Notes: generated from the sequence alone by a model not told the origin. A stretch of 64,000 nucleotides of DNA from Cymbidium sinense (GCA_021442155.1 CM038223.1:30726983-30790982); one strand, 5' to 3'; counted from the stretch's first letter, positions 34,822 to 48,500 are shown. Program-made: numbers and translations.

Positions 34822-37800
34822 GCGTTGACAGGATTAGCCATATAATTAGGGGATTAATTACTTAATAATCATGGAAAATTAAAAATATCATAACTAAATG
34901 TAGAAATTAGAAAAATATAAAATAAAAAGAAATGGAAAGATAATTCAAAGAGAACTAATCTAAAATTAATTTCAATTGATTTTTAATAGTCACATTTTCT
35001 GAATTAAGGTTTTAATGAAAACTTAATAACCCTAATTACTCCCTAATTATGCTACTGATTAATTCCAAACTTTGCATGTACATTTAGGATGATGACTTCT
35101 ACCTCCCCTCATTTTCTTGGGATTTATTGATGGGTTAATTAGGTAGATCAATCAATGAATCCTTAATTACTCGCTTTATGCAATTAAGGGTAATTAAGCA
35201 TATGAACAATGGTTTAATCCCTTTATTAAGTTAATTAAGCCTTATTTAAGTAGAGAATATATTTATGGAATGGATTTAGGGAATTTTCTCTAACCTATTC
35301 CCTAAACCCCTTTCGTCCCTTAATCTAAACTTATTTAAGGGCTAATCCCCTAACCACTTGCTTAATTACTTTGATAAAATTTTCAAAACATTTGAGAACT
35401 TAATCAATTCATCTTGGGTAGGTGCTTAGGTGTTTAATAACCTAAGTAGCATAAGGAAATCAAAATCCAACTCACATGTATGGGAAGGGTTATGAAAGTG
35501 CTTAAATTAAACCCTTTAACTTAATTAATCATTAATTATGAGACAATTGCATTAGGTACCTTTCTTTCTTAAGATGCATTATTATTTTAAATTCATTGTA
35601 TGATTTTATGTCATATCATTGGCTCATAATTACTTGATTAAATATGTTAAAGTCATATAGGTAAGGGGTAATTAATACACTTAAAATACACCTAAACTAA
35701 CCAAAGCATAAAATTGATCTAATTACATAAAGATTGATAACTTACACGAGGGGGAATGGGTTAGGACCAGCAAAACTCATCTCACATTTCTCAAATTGAA
35801 ATCAAACTCAAACAAAATCCAAACTCTTCTTAAAGTAAATTTGAATTACTTTAAATAATTCTATTTCATAGGATTATCTTTATGAATTAATTAGGGTGAA
35901 TGAATTTACATGCTTTCATCACTTTATTTTTTTTCCTAGCATGCTAAATGTGTATGCCATATGAAATTCATGCATTCATACTTTTTGAAAATCAAATTAA
36001 AAATGAAATGTTTCCTTTATATCAAATTGCATATTTTGGCTAAAGTAATAATATGAATGGCTATTATCACTATTAAATCCAAAATTATTTTCAATATTTA
36101 TAAATTCAATATCAAAACTGAAAAGCATGCTACTTATAATTATTTATAAGCTTTCATGTGAGTATAAATATAAAGATGTGCATAGTATGGCTTTCCTTCT
36201 CTCTTCTTTTAGCATAGTTTTGAATAGGATTTGGTAAAGTGTATAGTTCATTTGAAAAGAACACAACACTTGCTTAAATCCATGCCTATGTTATTACCTA
36301 AGAAGGACATCCACACTTACACATATGAATTGCATAAATGAAACAAACAAACAAACACAAGCTTTTGCATCTTTCTTTTTCCATTCATTTCTTTTGTACA
36401 TGCATATGTATTTAAGGAAAGTGGTATATTAGTCTGGAAAACCCCAGGGTTGTGAGGCTTTAAGTAAAACTAAGTATGTCTTGTACCTCACCCCTAGTGC
36501 TAACAATGGGGCCGTACTCACTTATTCCTTTCATACATATAAATGTGCATGTGAAAAATGGATAAAAGAATCCCTCTTTTCTACTTATTGAAAATCATGC
36601 ATCATGAAGCATCCAATTTTTTTTAAGTAATATCATTTAGCATTCATTATGAAAGTGTGATAAACATCCTCATTTGTATGTATAGATATGCTTAGGATTC
36701 ATCCATATGAATGTTATACATGTTGGGAAAAAAATGAAGTGATGTGTATTTTGTGATAGTCTTTCACTTTACCTAATCTTAAAATGCCTTTCTTTTTGAA
36801 TATGTTTGTTTAGAGAAAGTTTAAACTTATGATTAATTAAAACAAATAATAAAACATTCACTAAATAAAAATTAAAAATGAATCTACTTTAGAAATTACT
36901 TAAGGTAGGGAAAGAAAGAGAAGTTTTTTTCTCTTTTCCCTCTCTTTACAACTTAGTAATGGTAGGTTTATTCAAACTTAAATAAATCATCAAGTAAAAT
37001 CAACTAAATCAATAAATAATTTAAATGAAACCACCCTCTAAGTTGAACTTTTCACACATAGGAAATATAAACCTTAAAGCCTAGCTAAGCATGCCACACA
37101 AACCTTTTTAAAGCACACAAATTAGACTAAGTCACCATTTCTAGCTTTAGGTTAGGGCGGTGAATGGTTTGATGTTTTCTTTTATTTTTTGATGTTTTAT
37201 TTTAGTCTGGATATTAGGATGTGCATAATGAATGAATGAATAAGGATGATTTAGTCTAATCATTATCTTTGTGGGGATTGTGCTTAAGTAATAAAAATAT
37301 AAAATTTCTTTTGTTGTGCAGATTCTTATACCCCTAAGCATAATCCAAAAGAGGCTAGGTGAACTTGGTTACCCATGTGTGGGGTGCTAAGTCCAATTTA
37401 TATATATACATGCTTGGGATTGTATGGTTTGTCTGGCTAATCTCTATTTTGTAAGTGTTAGTTAGATTTCCTTTTCCCATTTTCATGTACCTTTGCAATT
37501 AGGATTTTGAAATAATTGTTATGGGAGATTATGATGAACATTGGTCATAAGATCATGTCTTAGGTACCATGTGAAGCCTTTGGAGCATCCACATTCCAAC
37601 CAACCAAAAGAAGAAAGAAGAAAGATGAAAAGAAGAAAGAAGAAATGAAGAATGAAGACCCCCATAACATGAATTTCATTGCTTAAATTGTAAATAATTC
37701 ATTTGTAATCCGAGTTGTATAAGGGTAGAGCTTGGCTACCCAATTTATTTTTGGGTTTGTGTGGTGGAGCTTGACCACAAATGGCCTTTTATTCTTTTAT

Positions 37801-38935
37801 GCTTGTTTTATAAATTGATTGATGTTTGTTTAACTTACATTAAGATGGCATCTTTTCTTAATTTCTTCCTTGATTTGATGTATGGCCTAGATGATGATTA
37901 GGCTCTTAAGGAAAAATAATATTTACCAAATTAATCAACTCATAACTAAAAATAAACAACTCATAACCTCACCTAAAGCTTAGGTTATAAAACAAGATAA
38001 AAGAATTAGCCACCCCTTAGCTGAATGTTGTCTTACTTTTATTACATCATGCATAAAAAGCATATTATTTCACTCTTGATTGGAGGGGTTCCACCTTTTC
38101 CAGAGAAGTTTTTTGACCTGTGAGATCCTTCATGGAAACACATCTCTTTATCTTGCTAATTTTGGCCCATAATCTAATTTCTAATGCATTAGGCATTTGA
38201 ATCCTAAAGCTTATGTCAAATTGATTGTCCAAAATGAAAATAAAACATATGAAAAATTTCCATTAGATTTAAGTCATGAACTCAATACCTACATGATCTA
38301 GTCTTTTAGGGAGTGTGTTTAAAGGACTTGGTCTCTTTCTAAATAAATAATAGCTTAGCTATCTTGCAAAAGCATTTGACTTGCCTACATATTTTAAATC
38401 GTAGGAGGAGTTAGTTGGTGGCCACCCCCAGGTGGTTGTAAGTCCAATAGTCGGGTCATTTATCCTCTCTTATGGATGTAAATCAAATACCCATTTTCAC
38501 TTTAGATTTAGGTTATTCTTTTTGGCCCTTACCAAAGCTCCCTAGATTTAGGTTTAGAGGTTGCTACTTTCCTTTACGGGCTATGAGCATAAATCCTCAC
38601 CTCTTAGGCATTTTTGTGACCTTGCATCATTGAATTATAAGTCCTAGCATTCTAATAAAAATTCAACTCAAAAAAATTAATTCAACTTCAAAAATGTAAA
38701 GCCTAACCATAGGGTAGTTTGGGATGCTTACTAGGCTTCCTAGTATCTTAGGCATCCCCTACTTGTTTTCATTTGGTTTTGATAAAAACTCCCTCCTCTT
38801 GATCAATCCCATTTGAATTTCTTAAAAATAAATAATCGATTGATAGTCCTACCTTTTGAAATCTTTGAAGACAATGATCATTTACCTTAATAATGGGTAT
38901 TCCTATGGAATCCTATTTCTTAGGATATAATTAAC

Positions 38936-38955
38936 TATAGGGGCTTGCCCCTACA
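38936..38955 (+). other. Conserved stem-loop in solo LTR
   Basis: TATAGGGG, loop CTTG, CCCCTACA: seven of eight pairs intact, and the fifth pair is G-C where element A has A-T. Confidence 0.75.
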
Positions 38956-39280
38956 TGGAACTTAATGAATGTAGTTTAAAATAAACCTTGCTTTACTTTT
39001 GCATGTAAAGTAGGTGAAGAATCTCTGGTACATCCTAAGACCCATAGTCCTTAAGAGTCCTTATTGAGATTAGGTCCATTGTAGGGTGGTGACTTCTATC
39101 TCTCGGGATAGTACACCTTTCCTCAATGTCATACCCAAAAACCCTAGCAAGAACATTTGTCAATCTACGTGGCATCCCAACAAGGCATATTTTATATACA
39201 TTTCTATTTTCACTCATCCTTCTTTTTTGAAAGGGAAGGGGATAGATGAAGGTAGAGATATATATAAAATTTTCACCACA

Positions 39281-40400
39281 ACATCAAATGTGATTTTGCA
39301 TTTTTCATCCCAAATAAATTTGGAATCTTTCTTTCTTAATGCCACAAATGATTGACATCTTTTTGATAAGTTAGATATAAACCTCCTAAAATATGTGAGC
39401 CTTCCCTAGAATGATCTTGACTATGTAAGACTCCTAAGTGGTGGCACTTTTATAACAACATTTATCTTTCTAGATCAAACTCTATTCCATGGTGCCTCAT
39501 TACGAACCCTAAAAATTATATCAAAGTCACTCCAAAAGCACACTTTAACGGGTTTATTTTCAAGTTATAGCAAAACCATTCAAAAATGATCCATAAATCA
39601 TATAAATAATTTTATTTTTCTCTACTTTTGATGACTGGATCCTCGATATAACATTCAACTTGATTGTGAATTAGATCTTTGAAGATTCAAGTCATGGCCC
39701 TTTGATAAGTTATTGACATTTTTGAGACCAAATAGCATGACCGTGTAATAGAATATCCCTATAGAAGTTATGAACGTAGTATGCTTTCATTCTCTGAAGT
39801 CATCTTTATTCAGTTGTATCTAGATGATCCATCCATGAATGAAAAGATCTCATGCGAAGAGGCTATATTTACCATAGGTTCTGGTATTGGAAATGTGAAC
39901 TCATTTTTAGGACAAGCCTTATTCAAGTCTCTAAAGTCAACATAAATGCATATTTGATCATTATTTTCCTTTATAGGGACTATGCTGGCTAGCCAATTAG
40001 AGTATTGTTCTTCTCATATAAAGCCAGCTTCAATTAATATTTTAACTTTAGCAATTACTTTATATTCAATTTCTAGATGCATATGCCTAGGAAATTATTT
40101 TATTGGGATTACATCAAGTTTAATCTCTAGTTTATGCACTACAACATCTAGAGATAACCTGTCATTTCATCATAGCTCCATGAATAGTAATATTTATATT
40201 CAAAAGTAAAGTTATTAGCTCTTCAAAATGTTTTGGACCCAATAATTAACTAATAAAAGTTGGTTTTGGGTTTTCATCAGTTCCTAGGTTGATCTCCTTT
40301 AACTCATCTATAGTGGACTTTATTTCTTCTTCAAACCTAGGGGGTGTGTTTTGAAGTAAGCAATCATCAAATTCATTTATTGTTTCAAGGAAAAATTTTC
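39281..40400 (-). pseudogene. Reverse transcriptase remnant (element B, 5' half)
   Basis: Minus-strand blocks include the DFRDLNK-like segment near 39,930-39,910, TYQRAMT with IFKDLIHNQVECYIEDPVIK (about 39,690-39,630), NGFAMK/FLGFVVR-like pieces, and SYIVKIILGKAHIF plus RRFISNLSK near 39,430-39,370. The catalytic YxDD box reads Y-I-E-D at 39,639-39,650. The frame is broken repeatedly and is cut at 39,281 by the solo LTR, beyond which RNase H continues at 31,639. Confidence 0.75.
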
Positions 40401-41060
40401 TAAAGAGTTAAAAGGAATTTTGAATAATTGATCACATTCTAGATGATTCCTTATAATCAACTAGTGTTCCACATTATCTAAAGGTTCAATGATACCAAAC
40501 CCAATTTGGATTTTGGATTTTTAATTTTAGTATTCTATAAGCTCTCCTACGTTAAGCCATATATATGGGCTAACTATTTATATTAAAACCACGCTTCACA
40601 AAATTTCTAACACAATCAGAATACCAATCAAAAAGAAGTTCAATTATTTCATTTGAAATGGATCTTCAAGCTTTACATCTTCTTCTGAGCTTGAAGATCT
40701 GGGTACAAAGTAAAACTTAGACAAGTTTCCTACTTCTCTTGATATGTTAGGGGCCACTTTGACTTCTAATTGTGAAACTTCATTTTGAATAAGAGGAGTT
40801 AAAGTCCAAGTGTCCACACATTTCATTAACTTTTCATATGTAGAGAGTTCAGGTTCATCCTTTAATACTTGGATTTGCTCCTCATCACTATTTGATTGTA
40901 ATGTAATCTCAAAAATTATTGAGACATCTTTTCGATTGGAATCCTCAACAAAACTAGATTCCAAAACAATTTGCATCACTAGAGGTTCTTTTTCGTTTTT
41001 GTTTATCTTTTTCTTCCTCCTTTCTTTCTTTTCTTCTTTTGATGCCTAAATAATGCTTGA
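40400..41060 (-). pseudogene. Protease-RT linker (element B)
   Basis: The 111-codon open stretch 40,979-40,644 reads VLESSFVEDSNRKDVSIIFE, then NSDEEQIQVLKDEPELSTYE, LEVKVAPNISREVGNLSKFY, and ends EDVKLEDPFQMK. It is strongly acidic. It aligns along its length with element A 11,540-11,850, where stops interrupt it. A lysine-rich tract (about 41,040-40,990) precedes it. No enzyme motif was seen. Confidence 0.6.
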
Positions 41061-41149
41061 TTTCAAAGAATCATGCATGTGCTTCTTAAGCATATATTAA
41101 GCTGCATCTTCATGTAGTTCAATTTTATGAATAGAGAATGGTTGTATAT

Positions 41150-41520
41150 CATATTTTATATTGTATTCCACTCCATCTCTAGTGTACTTAATACACTAAT
41201 GGAGTGAAGAAAGAATCATTCTATACTCATGAATCCAAGGTCTGCTTAAGAGGGCATTGAAAGATGTCTTTGAATCAATAATGTGGAATTTGGCTTCAGT
41301 CTTTAATCACTCTATTTCCAATAATAGAGTGATTGAGCCTAAAGATTTCTCCCAATTTCATTAAAACCTCTCAATAACATCTTATGTAAATTGAGTCTTT
41401 TAGTATCAATTTTAGGAGTGACAATGTTTTGGAGTTCATAATATTGACTGAAGCACTAGAGTCTACCAAAATTCTTAACAACCTAATGCTTTCCACTTTA
41501 ATAGAAATATAGAGCGATTG
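41150..41520 (-). pseudogene. Aspartic protease remnant (element B)
   Basis: Minus strand 41,479-41,420 reads RILVDSSASVNIMNSKTLS, the retropepsin active-site region, with D-S-S where D-S/T-G is expected. The downstream flap and ILGRPW-equivalent (ALLSRPWIHEY-like, about 41,260-41,220) are in shifted frames. It matches element A 10,990-11,290. Confidence 0.7.
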
Positions 41521-42400
41521 ATTGTGATTAGTAGTCCCCGAAAGTAGATCTTCATCAATGAAAGTAACTCCAAGGATCTCCTTAAATTAGCATGCTTCAT
41601 TTGAGGAAGTTGTTGCTAGCTGAGTTAGGAATATCTCTAGGTTGAGTAATGCTTGTGCTAATGATTCCCTTCCTTTTTTTTTTGATAAAACAAGAACATC
41701 ATATATACTTAGCCTAGCAAAAAGTTTTCTAAGATGGGCTAAGATGTTTTAGTTGACCTTGGGAGAAATTGGCTCAATTAATAGCTCTTCTTACAAAGGC
41801 ATTGAACCTTGATCAACAATTTGCTTCTCGTTATCTTTAGGAGGAGGACTTAGATGAGGTGACATAACATTCTTGCTATAAAGATTTACTTTAGTAACAT
41901 CTCCATGGGTTTTATCATCCTGGCCCTAATCCATCATGTCCTTTTCTAGAGAAGGGTCAAAGTCTAATAATTCTATCTATATCCTAATAGGATTGCATTG
42001 TAAATTGTCCATAGGACTACCAAAATCTAATCCTAGTTCACAAAACACATCATCAAGAGAGTTATTTTTTATCTTTTCCTTTTTTTACATGTTTTCATTA
42101 ACACATTCATCAGATATAGCATAAATGTATGAAATGCCTTTAGAGGTAGACTTTTTATTTATTTTCTTAAAATGAGTATATAATGACAAAAGAGTGTAAG
42201 ACCTAGCCTTTCCATCCTTATCATATAAAACTCTATCATGTATAGAAGATATCCCTCCCTCACCACTCTCTCTAGTCTTCTGGGTAGCTAAAGATGCTAA
42301 ATAGGGTCGAAGTGGAATTAACTCTCTAGACTTTGGTGGATCAATCTGGATAATCTTCCTCTGGGTTTTCATTAGATCCTGCATTACATTTATAAAATAT
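41520..42400 (-). pseudogene. gag-protease linker (element B)
   Basis: Open from 42,384 to 42,085. It reads MKTQRKIIQIDPPKSRELIP, then GISSIHDRVLYDKDGKARSY and THFKKINKKSTSKGISYIYA. The last two blocks are nearly the same in element A (10,262-10,380), indicating past protein-level constraint. Remaining sequence down to 41,520 has the YD.LVHLKK-like region in decayed frames. Confidence 0.55.
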
Positions 42401-44960
42401 TTCTTAAATATTGTTTAAAAGAATGGGATATAACCATATCCCATTCATGTGAAGAAGAAGAAGTAGAAGAAGTGGAATCACCTATACCCTGGGTCCACAA
42501 GGTACTCTTTTGGAATTATCACCAACCCTTTATTATAGTTTCTCTAGAGCCAATCTTTGAAGGTGAAATAGTCTTCAATATTGTGCCCTAACATTTGATG
42601 GTACCGACAAAAGTTAGGGTCGTTCACCTTGCTAACTTCTTCTGGGCTCTTTGGTTCGGGTAATTTGAAATTTGTCTTTTTTAAAAAAAAATTCTTGAAG
42701 ATCTTTCTCACCACTTCTCTTTTGAATGAATAAGACTGGTTTATTCTTTCACTAAAAGGGCTGGTTAAATCTTCTTGGGGGAAAGTGATACTTGTTGATG
42801 TGGTGGCCTAAAGGATAAAGATTGTTCTGCCTATATTTTAATGAGGTCCTTTTCTTTACCACTACAGAGACATTGCCTACTTTCTTTTCTAATAGCTTCA
42901 TAGGTTTTGACAACTTTATGAAAGAGTGTTCTTTTAGGAAGGTCATCCTAGGAGCCTCTTCTTGCAGACTGGAGGCTTTGTTTAAGAATTTTTCAAAAGT
43001 TTTGATTATAAAGCCTTTTAGCAGGAAAGCTATGGGACCATGATTATTTTAGAGGAGGATCTCAATAGTATGTTGTTTTTATATCTAGGGCTCACACTTA
43101 AAATTGAGGATTCTCCATCTCAAAATATAATCCACTAGGGACTCACCAGGCTTTTTCTTTTCTACCACTAAGTCTCCCATAGTGATGTGGTGTTGGGTGC
43201 TAGTGGACATGTTCATGAACATATTTTTTAGTTCAATGAAAGTGTGCACTGAACCATTCAGTATTCTACTTACCAATCAAAAGTAACTCCGATCAAGCTA
43301 CTACAAGTTGAATAAATAATAGAGCATTCTCCCTTCAGCATTACAATAACTTTCTTGGAAGTGAGATAAATGTTGTTGGGGTTCCCATCCATCAAATACT
43401 TTAAAAGAAGCAGGTACAAATCAGTTGGGATATGCAATGAAGTCATATTCCTTAGGGTATGGTCCACCCTTTGGAACCAAAGTTGTGCCTCGTGATGGTG
43501 CTAAAGCTTCTCTGACTTGCTATTCCACCAAGCACTCTTCAAGTTAATTATAAGGGTTATAGCATCTGCAAGCTTGCGCTCTTGATGATATTCCTCTAAA
43601 CTGAACCTTATCTCCTCAGTGGGATGGATTACTTCAGGTTGTCTTACAGGAAGAGGGTGTGAAAAGGAAGGGTTTGGAGTTATTGCATGGTAGCAATCAT
43701 ATCTTCCATTCTTTTTTTCATCATAATAATCTGATCATCCTTCTTTTGCACTTGAAGGATCAGTTGTTGAGTAGGATCAGTTATAGGATTTTCTTGTGTC
43801 TCATCCTGCTCTATCTTTGATACTCTTATATCTACCATGTAAATATGTGCCACAAGCAACCTTGAGTAATTATCAAGTAAATCATCTTGTTCCAAATCAA
43901 AATCTTTTTGAATTCTTTTTGTTTTTTTTCATTTTCAACATCCTCCTTCACAATGTTCTCCATTTCTTTCTTCATTAGATGAAATGGATCACCACTACTA
44001 TCAAGGATGACATCAGACTCATCCCCCAAATTCATGAGTTTTACCTCAGATGCTTCACCCTTTAGAACCTCTTAGATAATAGATTTCCTCTATATCAATA
44101 GTGACTACTATGCCAAGATGTCACTCATCTGTAATCTCTCTATTGTAAATAGACAGATGAAGGGACTCTGTTCTCCTACTGTAAACATGAGATGATGACA
44201 GCCCTTCAGCTCAAGGTCTAAGTGAAGGCAAAGATGTTGATGGCTCATCTATAATAAGCTTAGTGATATGCTCTCTCTCTCTCTAGTGACAATGGTGAAG
44301 GAACTCTAGTCTCAGGGGTTAATGGAATCTTCCTAACATAAACTTTCTTATTTTTTTTTGAGGAAAGGTTCTTTCTTTTCTAAACTAGCTAATTGATTTC
44401 TATGCCAAGGCAGTGATTTTTTCGATGGTATCGATCTGGTACAACAGGCATAGAATATTAAGTTTTTTCTTTTAATAAGAATGGCCACCTTTCCCTTCCC
44501 TTGATTTTGGGAAGTGGCAGGTCTTCCTAAAATTTCACTTTTAAGGCTTCTTGATGTTTGATCCTTCATAGCCCAGAGTAACTCCTCTTTGGTGTAAGAG
44601 GAGGGTCCAGAAACCTTATGGAAGATCAAGCATATCCTACCATGTGTTTCTCTATTTACTATTTAAAATTTTTGTTACTTTCATGAATAAAGGGGCGAGG
44701 TGGAGAACTCACTATCCTAGATACATCCACCTCTCCCTAGTCTGCAGAATGAGGGTGATATATGCTTCCTCTTAAAAGGGGGGAAGTACCAGAGATAGTG
44801 TATCTATCCTTCTCTCTGGCCTATTCTATTTCTATCATTCCTTCTTATTTTCTTTCCCTAAAGGTTTTCCTCCTAAGCCTTCTTCCCCTATTCCTCTTTT
44901 GTCTTTTGGTCATTTCAAGGGGCTTAGTAGTGGACCCTATTTTGAAGGTAATATAAAGGA
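42400..44960 (-). pseudogene. gag: gag remnant (element B)
   Basis: Minus-strand pieces in order: HKVSGPSSYTKEELLWAMKD (about 44,610), KVYVRKIPLTPE (about 44,345), the acidic MNLGDESDVILDSSGDPFHL (44,035), QLILQVQKKDDQIIMMKKRM (43,770), capsid core IPTDLYLLLLKYLMDGNPNN to GVTFDW (43,430-43,270), ELKNMFMNMSTSTQHHITMG plus KPGESLVDYILRWRILNFKC (43,230-43,090), and the zinc-knuckle-like CRYHQMLGHNIEDYFTFKDW (from 42,609). This is the Tat gag layout with 'F..WY', 'L...KQ..ESL.DY..RW' and CX2HX4H. Several frameshifts are present. The zone 44,650-44,960 is lysine/arginine-rich, mirroring 7,569-7,860. Confidence 0.75.
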
Positions 44961-45079
44961 AAAAAAGTAGGTAATGCTAGTTGAATGGGAAACTTGATCA
45001 TTTTATAAGCGAGACCCATCTGGACCTTCTGAGTGACTTAAGAATTAACTTTCTTGCTTTCAACAAGGGAAAAATGAGA

Positions 45080-45223
45080 TGCCCTAGAGAATAGTAAAAT
45101 GAGCTATCTATTTTAACAACTGCCTCACTAACAGGAGCTAATGTCACTCTATTAGTTGTAATATTTAAGTTCTATAGTTCAGCTCCAAACATGATAATGG
45201 AACCATCAACCAACATACTATTG
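45080..45223 (-). pseudogene. Leader ORF upstream of gag (element B), function unknown
   Basis: Minus strand reads VDNSMLVDGSIIMFGAEL, a stop, then NLNITTNRVTLAPVSEAVVK. It is homologous to 7,301-7,400 of element A and lies in the same place between LTR end and gag. No known domain was recognised. Positions 45,223-45,490 upstream of it are untranslated leader. Confidence 0.5.
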
Positions 45224-45490
45224 TCCACAGAAAAGCTAATCCTAGATGTAGCTATAAAGATGAGTTGTCAAACCATTTTCTATATGCAAAAATAAAATTT
45301 TAAGGTAAGTCATAATTAATAATAATCATAATGTAGTCAAAAGAAAAACTTTTGACTCATTAGAATTTTGAGCTAATTTTGTTATGGCTAAGATATTTTA
45401 ATTTTCTAAAATTATAGGCATTATAGAATCATCTCACTTAATTTTAGTAAGTGGGATAGTTCTATACTCTCTCTTTTAGTTGATGTTGAA

Positions 45491-45502
45491 TATACTCTAC
45501 CA
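45491..45502 (-). promoter_or_regulatory. Candidate primer-binding site (element B)
   Basis: Immediately after the LTR terminus ...TTTCACCCA, the minus strand reads TGGTAGAGTATA. The TGGTA start resembles tRNA-complementary primer sites; the rest is not a clean match, so the tRNA cannot be named. Confidence 0.5.
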
Positions 45503-48500
45503 TGGGTGAAATGGAGAGATATTCAATAGAAAGAAAGGCAATCTTACTCATGAAAACATGACCGTATTGCCTATATATAGAAATAATAGCTTATTTATAA
45601 AGATGGAAAGAGGAACCATTTTCCCAAGCGGAGTTTCCAAAAATATCTCTGAGGGAAAATTTTGGGACACGACATGGAATTTAGGAATTTTTTATTTTGA
45701 TGATCAAATGCATCATCAAGAAATAAATATATTATTTTAGAAGATAATATTTTATCTATGATGGATTTGATCATGTAATAAAGGACTCCTAAGGCTAATG
45801 GGTCTTTAGTGTACTAGAGAATTTTCCCCTGAACTACATGGGAAGTAAAACTTTGCTTATTTTAAACTAGGTTCATGGTTCTCTATAAGGGCAAGCCTTT
45901 ATAGTTAATTACATCTTAGTAACAAAGGATCTCTTCCTAAGAATACTCTTGATTATAGAAATAAACTATTATTTTTAAAGATTTCTAAGTTGGTTTCCAA
46001 AGGAGATGGTATTTGGAAAATTCATTGGGGAACACTACAAAGTGGAAAGAGTTATTTTTGGAAACCAATTGGGATTAAGTAGAAAATGTCTATTGATATC
46101 AAGATGCCCAGTAGGCATTTCAACTATCCTATTATTGAGCTTTAAATTTTAGAATTTAATAGAATTTTTAGTTGACATTTTATTAAAAATCTAATACTTA
46201 GAGTCTAGTAGCACAAGATTGTAGAAATTCCTAGGGTTAAAGACTTACTCAAGTATGATGCTTCAAATCCTAGGTCTATAATTGCTTCTGACATGAGTTA
46301 TATGCTTGACCTAATTTCACTTTTAGGAATTATTGGCTCTTTTTCTCACTTGAGAAAGAAAACATATTCTTGACTCTTCTAAACTTATAACTTTCTTGGA
46401 AGGGCTGCTAGCTAACACCACATAAGCAAATTTTAAATCCATGATGTCCAATCTTATGTATGCAAGAAGGCTAGGCTGATGTATTTTAGGATAGAATCTA
46501 AGAACCTAGACTCACTCCCTAATCCTTAAGATCATGTAGGGTATGATATGCACTTAACTAATGCATTTTCTAGCTTCTTGATATTCAATATCATGATTCA
46601 TTTAAGGTCTTGGGGTATGCATTTTATGCCTAAATGACATGCAATTAAAAATGGTCAAAGGCCAAATCAAAAAGAGAAGGTAGACTTCCTAAGAAATGTG
46701 GTAATCCTCAAAGATCAGATGTCATTTATGTGCATTAGGTGAAGTGCCCAATTCAAGAAATTAGAATAATATGCTAGCATGGTTTGCAAAAGCTAGTTAC
46801 TTCTAGTTGCTTTTAAGTTATTCCCCTAGCTTTAATTAATATGAAGTTTTGAGTTTCTTTAATTTTATTTAAGTTCTTTAGATTTGGGATGAGTAGAAAA
46901 TTTAATTTTTCTAAGAGACTAATTGTCCAGGCATTCATAACAGAAAGCACATAAAGAAACCTAGAAAAACAAGTTGATTCTACTATGCACCAAAAGTAAA
47001 TCAAGCCAATTTAAATTAAAGAACAGGCCAGTGCGACTAGGTACCGCTATATGCCTTGAAAGAAAGAGCAAATGGGCAGCCGAGCTATGCCCTTATACTA
47101 ACCTAAAACTAAAGGTTAGATCTTTAGGTCTTCTTTCCAGTATCATCTCCTTCTTTAGGGACCTCCATTTGGCTTTATAGGGGACCTATATATCTATCCA
47201 CTAGAAGGGTCAACTTTTAGTATTCCAAGACCCCATAGATCCTAACCTAATTCTAAGCTCAAATTACATTTTAAATACCAAAAATAAATCCTAAGCTTTG
47301 CAAAACAAATGCAAAGAAAATGCAAACAACAAACCAACAATTATATTTGTAAGCATACGGGCTTAGCATTAGTTGCTTATGAAGCCTACCTATCCTATTG
47401 GGCTATGCTTAGGGTCTTAAGCATTCCTGCAAGAAAACATCATTTATATACAATTTATATGGGCGGTCCCATTTTAGCACATCCCCTATTGAAGACAACA
47501 TTAGTTTTAAACATAACATCCTACCATTCAGGATAATGGTAAATCCTAGCCATCTAGTCTAAAATAGTACAATACAAAATAAGAAAAATATAGAACATTA
47601 CATCACAAAACATCACAGAATGATCTAACCTAAGTCTATGGTCCTTGACATAATGATCTAGTGTGTGAGGGAAATGGGTTTGATGTGTCAACACTTTGCT
47701 AAGAATTTTTAAATTTGGGTTTCCAAAATTTAATTTAATTTGATTTTAATACTTTTTTTAGTTTCAAAAATTTGCTTCAAAAGTACGTGTCATTGTTACA
47801 CCAAAGATTCGAGGTATCGAGACCTACTTCGGACCAATAACCCTAGAAACTCGGGTCTCCAAACTATATACCATATGTTACTAATTATAATTTTTTTGTT
47901 TTTTTATTCTTTTAATATGTTTTAGCTTTAAAATTGGTTTAATTTATCATAGGTGGTTTTAATTTAAGTAATTTAATCATTTTGATTTTAGGTGCATTTT
48001 ATGTTCAGATGAAATTAAGTTTTCAAGAATGAATAATACAATAAGTATAATTTTGGGTGGAACCCATTCTATTTAATATCCTAAATCCTAATAGAATGAA
48101 GCCTTCACCCTAAGATGAAGGTTTTCATTTCAAAGGTCTAACTAAAATCTTAAGTATCTTAATTAATCCTTTTTCTCAATCTATTTAGATGATTTGATTT
48201 TATTTAAGTTTAATTCAATGAATGTCTTAATTGTTATTATTAATTCTCCTCTTCATTCATTTATTCATTTTTGTTTGATTGATCACATTTTAATTTTATT
48301 TTGTTTCTTTAAAGTACACTTCTTTAATTAGGTTCAATTAAAGTTTATTTATGTTATCATAATTTAATTTGAATTGGTTTTCACTTATGTTTAATTCATT
48401 TGTTATTATAGTTTGAATTTTTATAATTTGATTTTCTTCATTCATCTGATTAGATTCATTTCATTTATTCAATTTGTATTATTCATTTAACTCATATTAA

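Larger units (their letters stand above)
31640..39280 (+). mobile_element. 7.64-kb gypsy solo LTR inserted in element B
   Basis: It starts TATTGACCTCATTTTTAGG (family consensus TGTTGACC) and ends TTTTCACCACA. The flanks GCATC (31,635-31,639) and ACATC (39,281-39,285) fit a decayed 5-bp target duplication. Element B coding sequence resumes on both sides. All LTR zones are present in order: start, TTGACC-rich zone, conserved core with G-boxes, AT-rich zone, the block at 36,430 ('gttgtgaggct'), the 'gttgtataagggtagagct' block (37,710) and the terminal stem-loop (38,936). No internal domains are inside, so it is a solo LTR. Short frames within (e.g. 34,548-34,754, 39,086-39,355) are not conserved. 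Confidence 0.8.

Noticed and set aside
39086..39355. 89-codon frame at the end of the solo LTR
   Set aside because: Crosses the LTR boundary at 39,280 into antisense RT sequence, so cannot be one gene.
45572..45602. LTR TATA boxes (minus strand TATATATAG and TTTATAAATAAG)
   Set aside because: Plausible, but AT-rich background makes them weak, and the solo LTR end does not preserve the spacing clearly; not listed as promoters.
47309..47536. 75-codon plus-strand frame
   Set aside because: Lies within the B/C LTR on the opposite strand and is broken in the related segment at 63,900-64,000.
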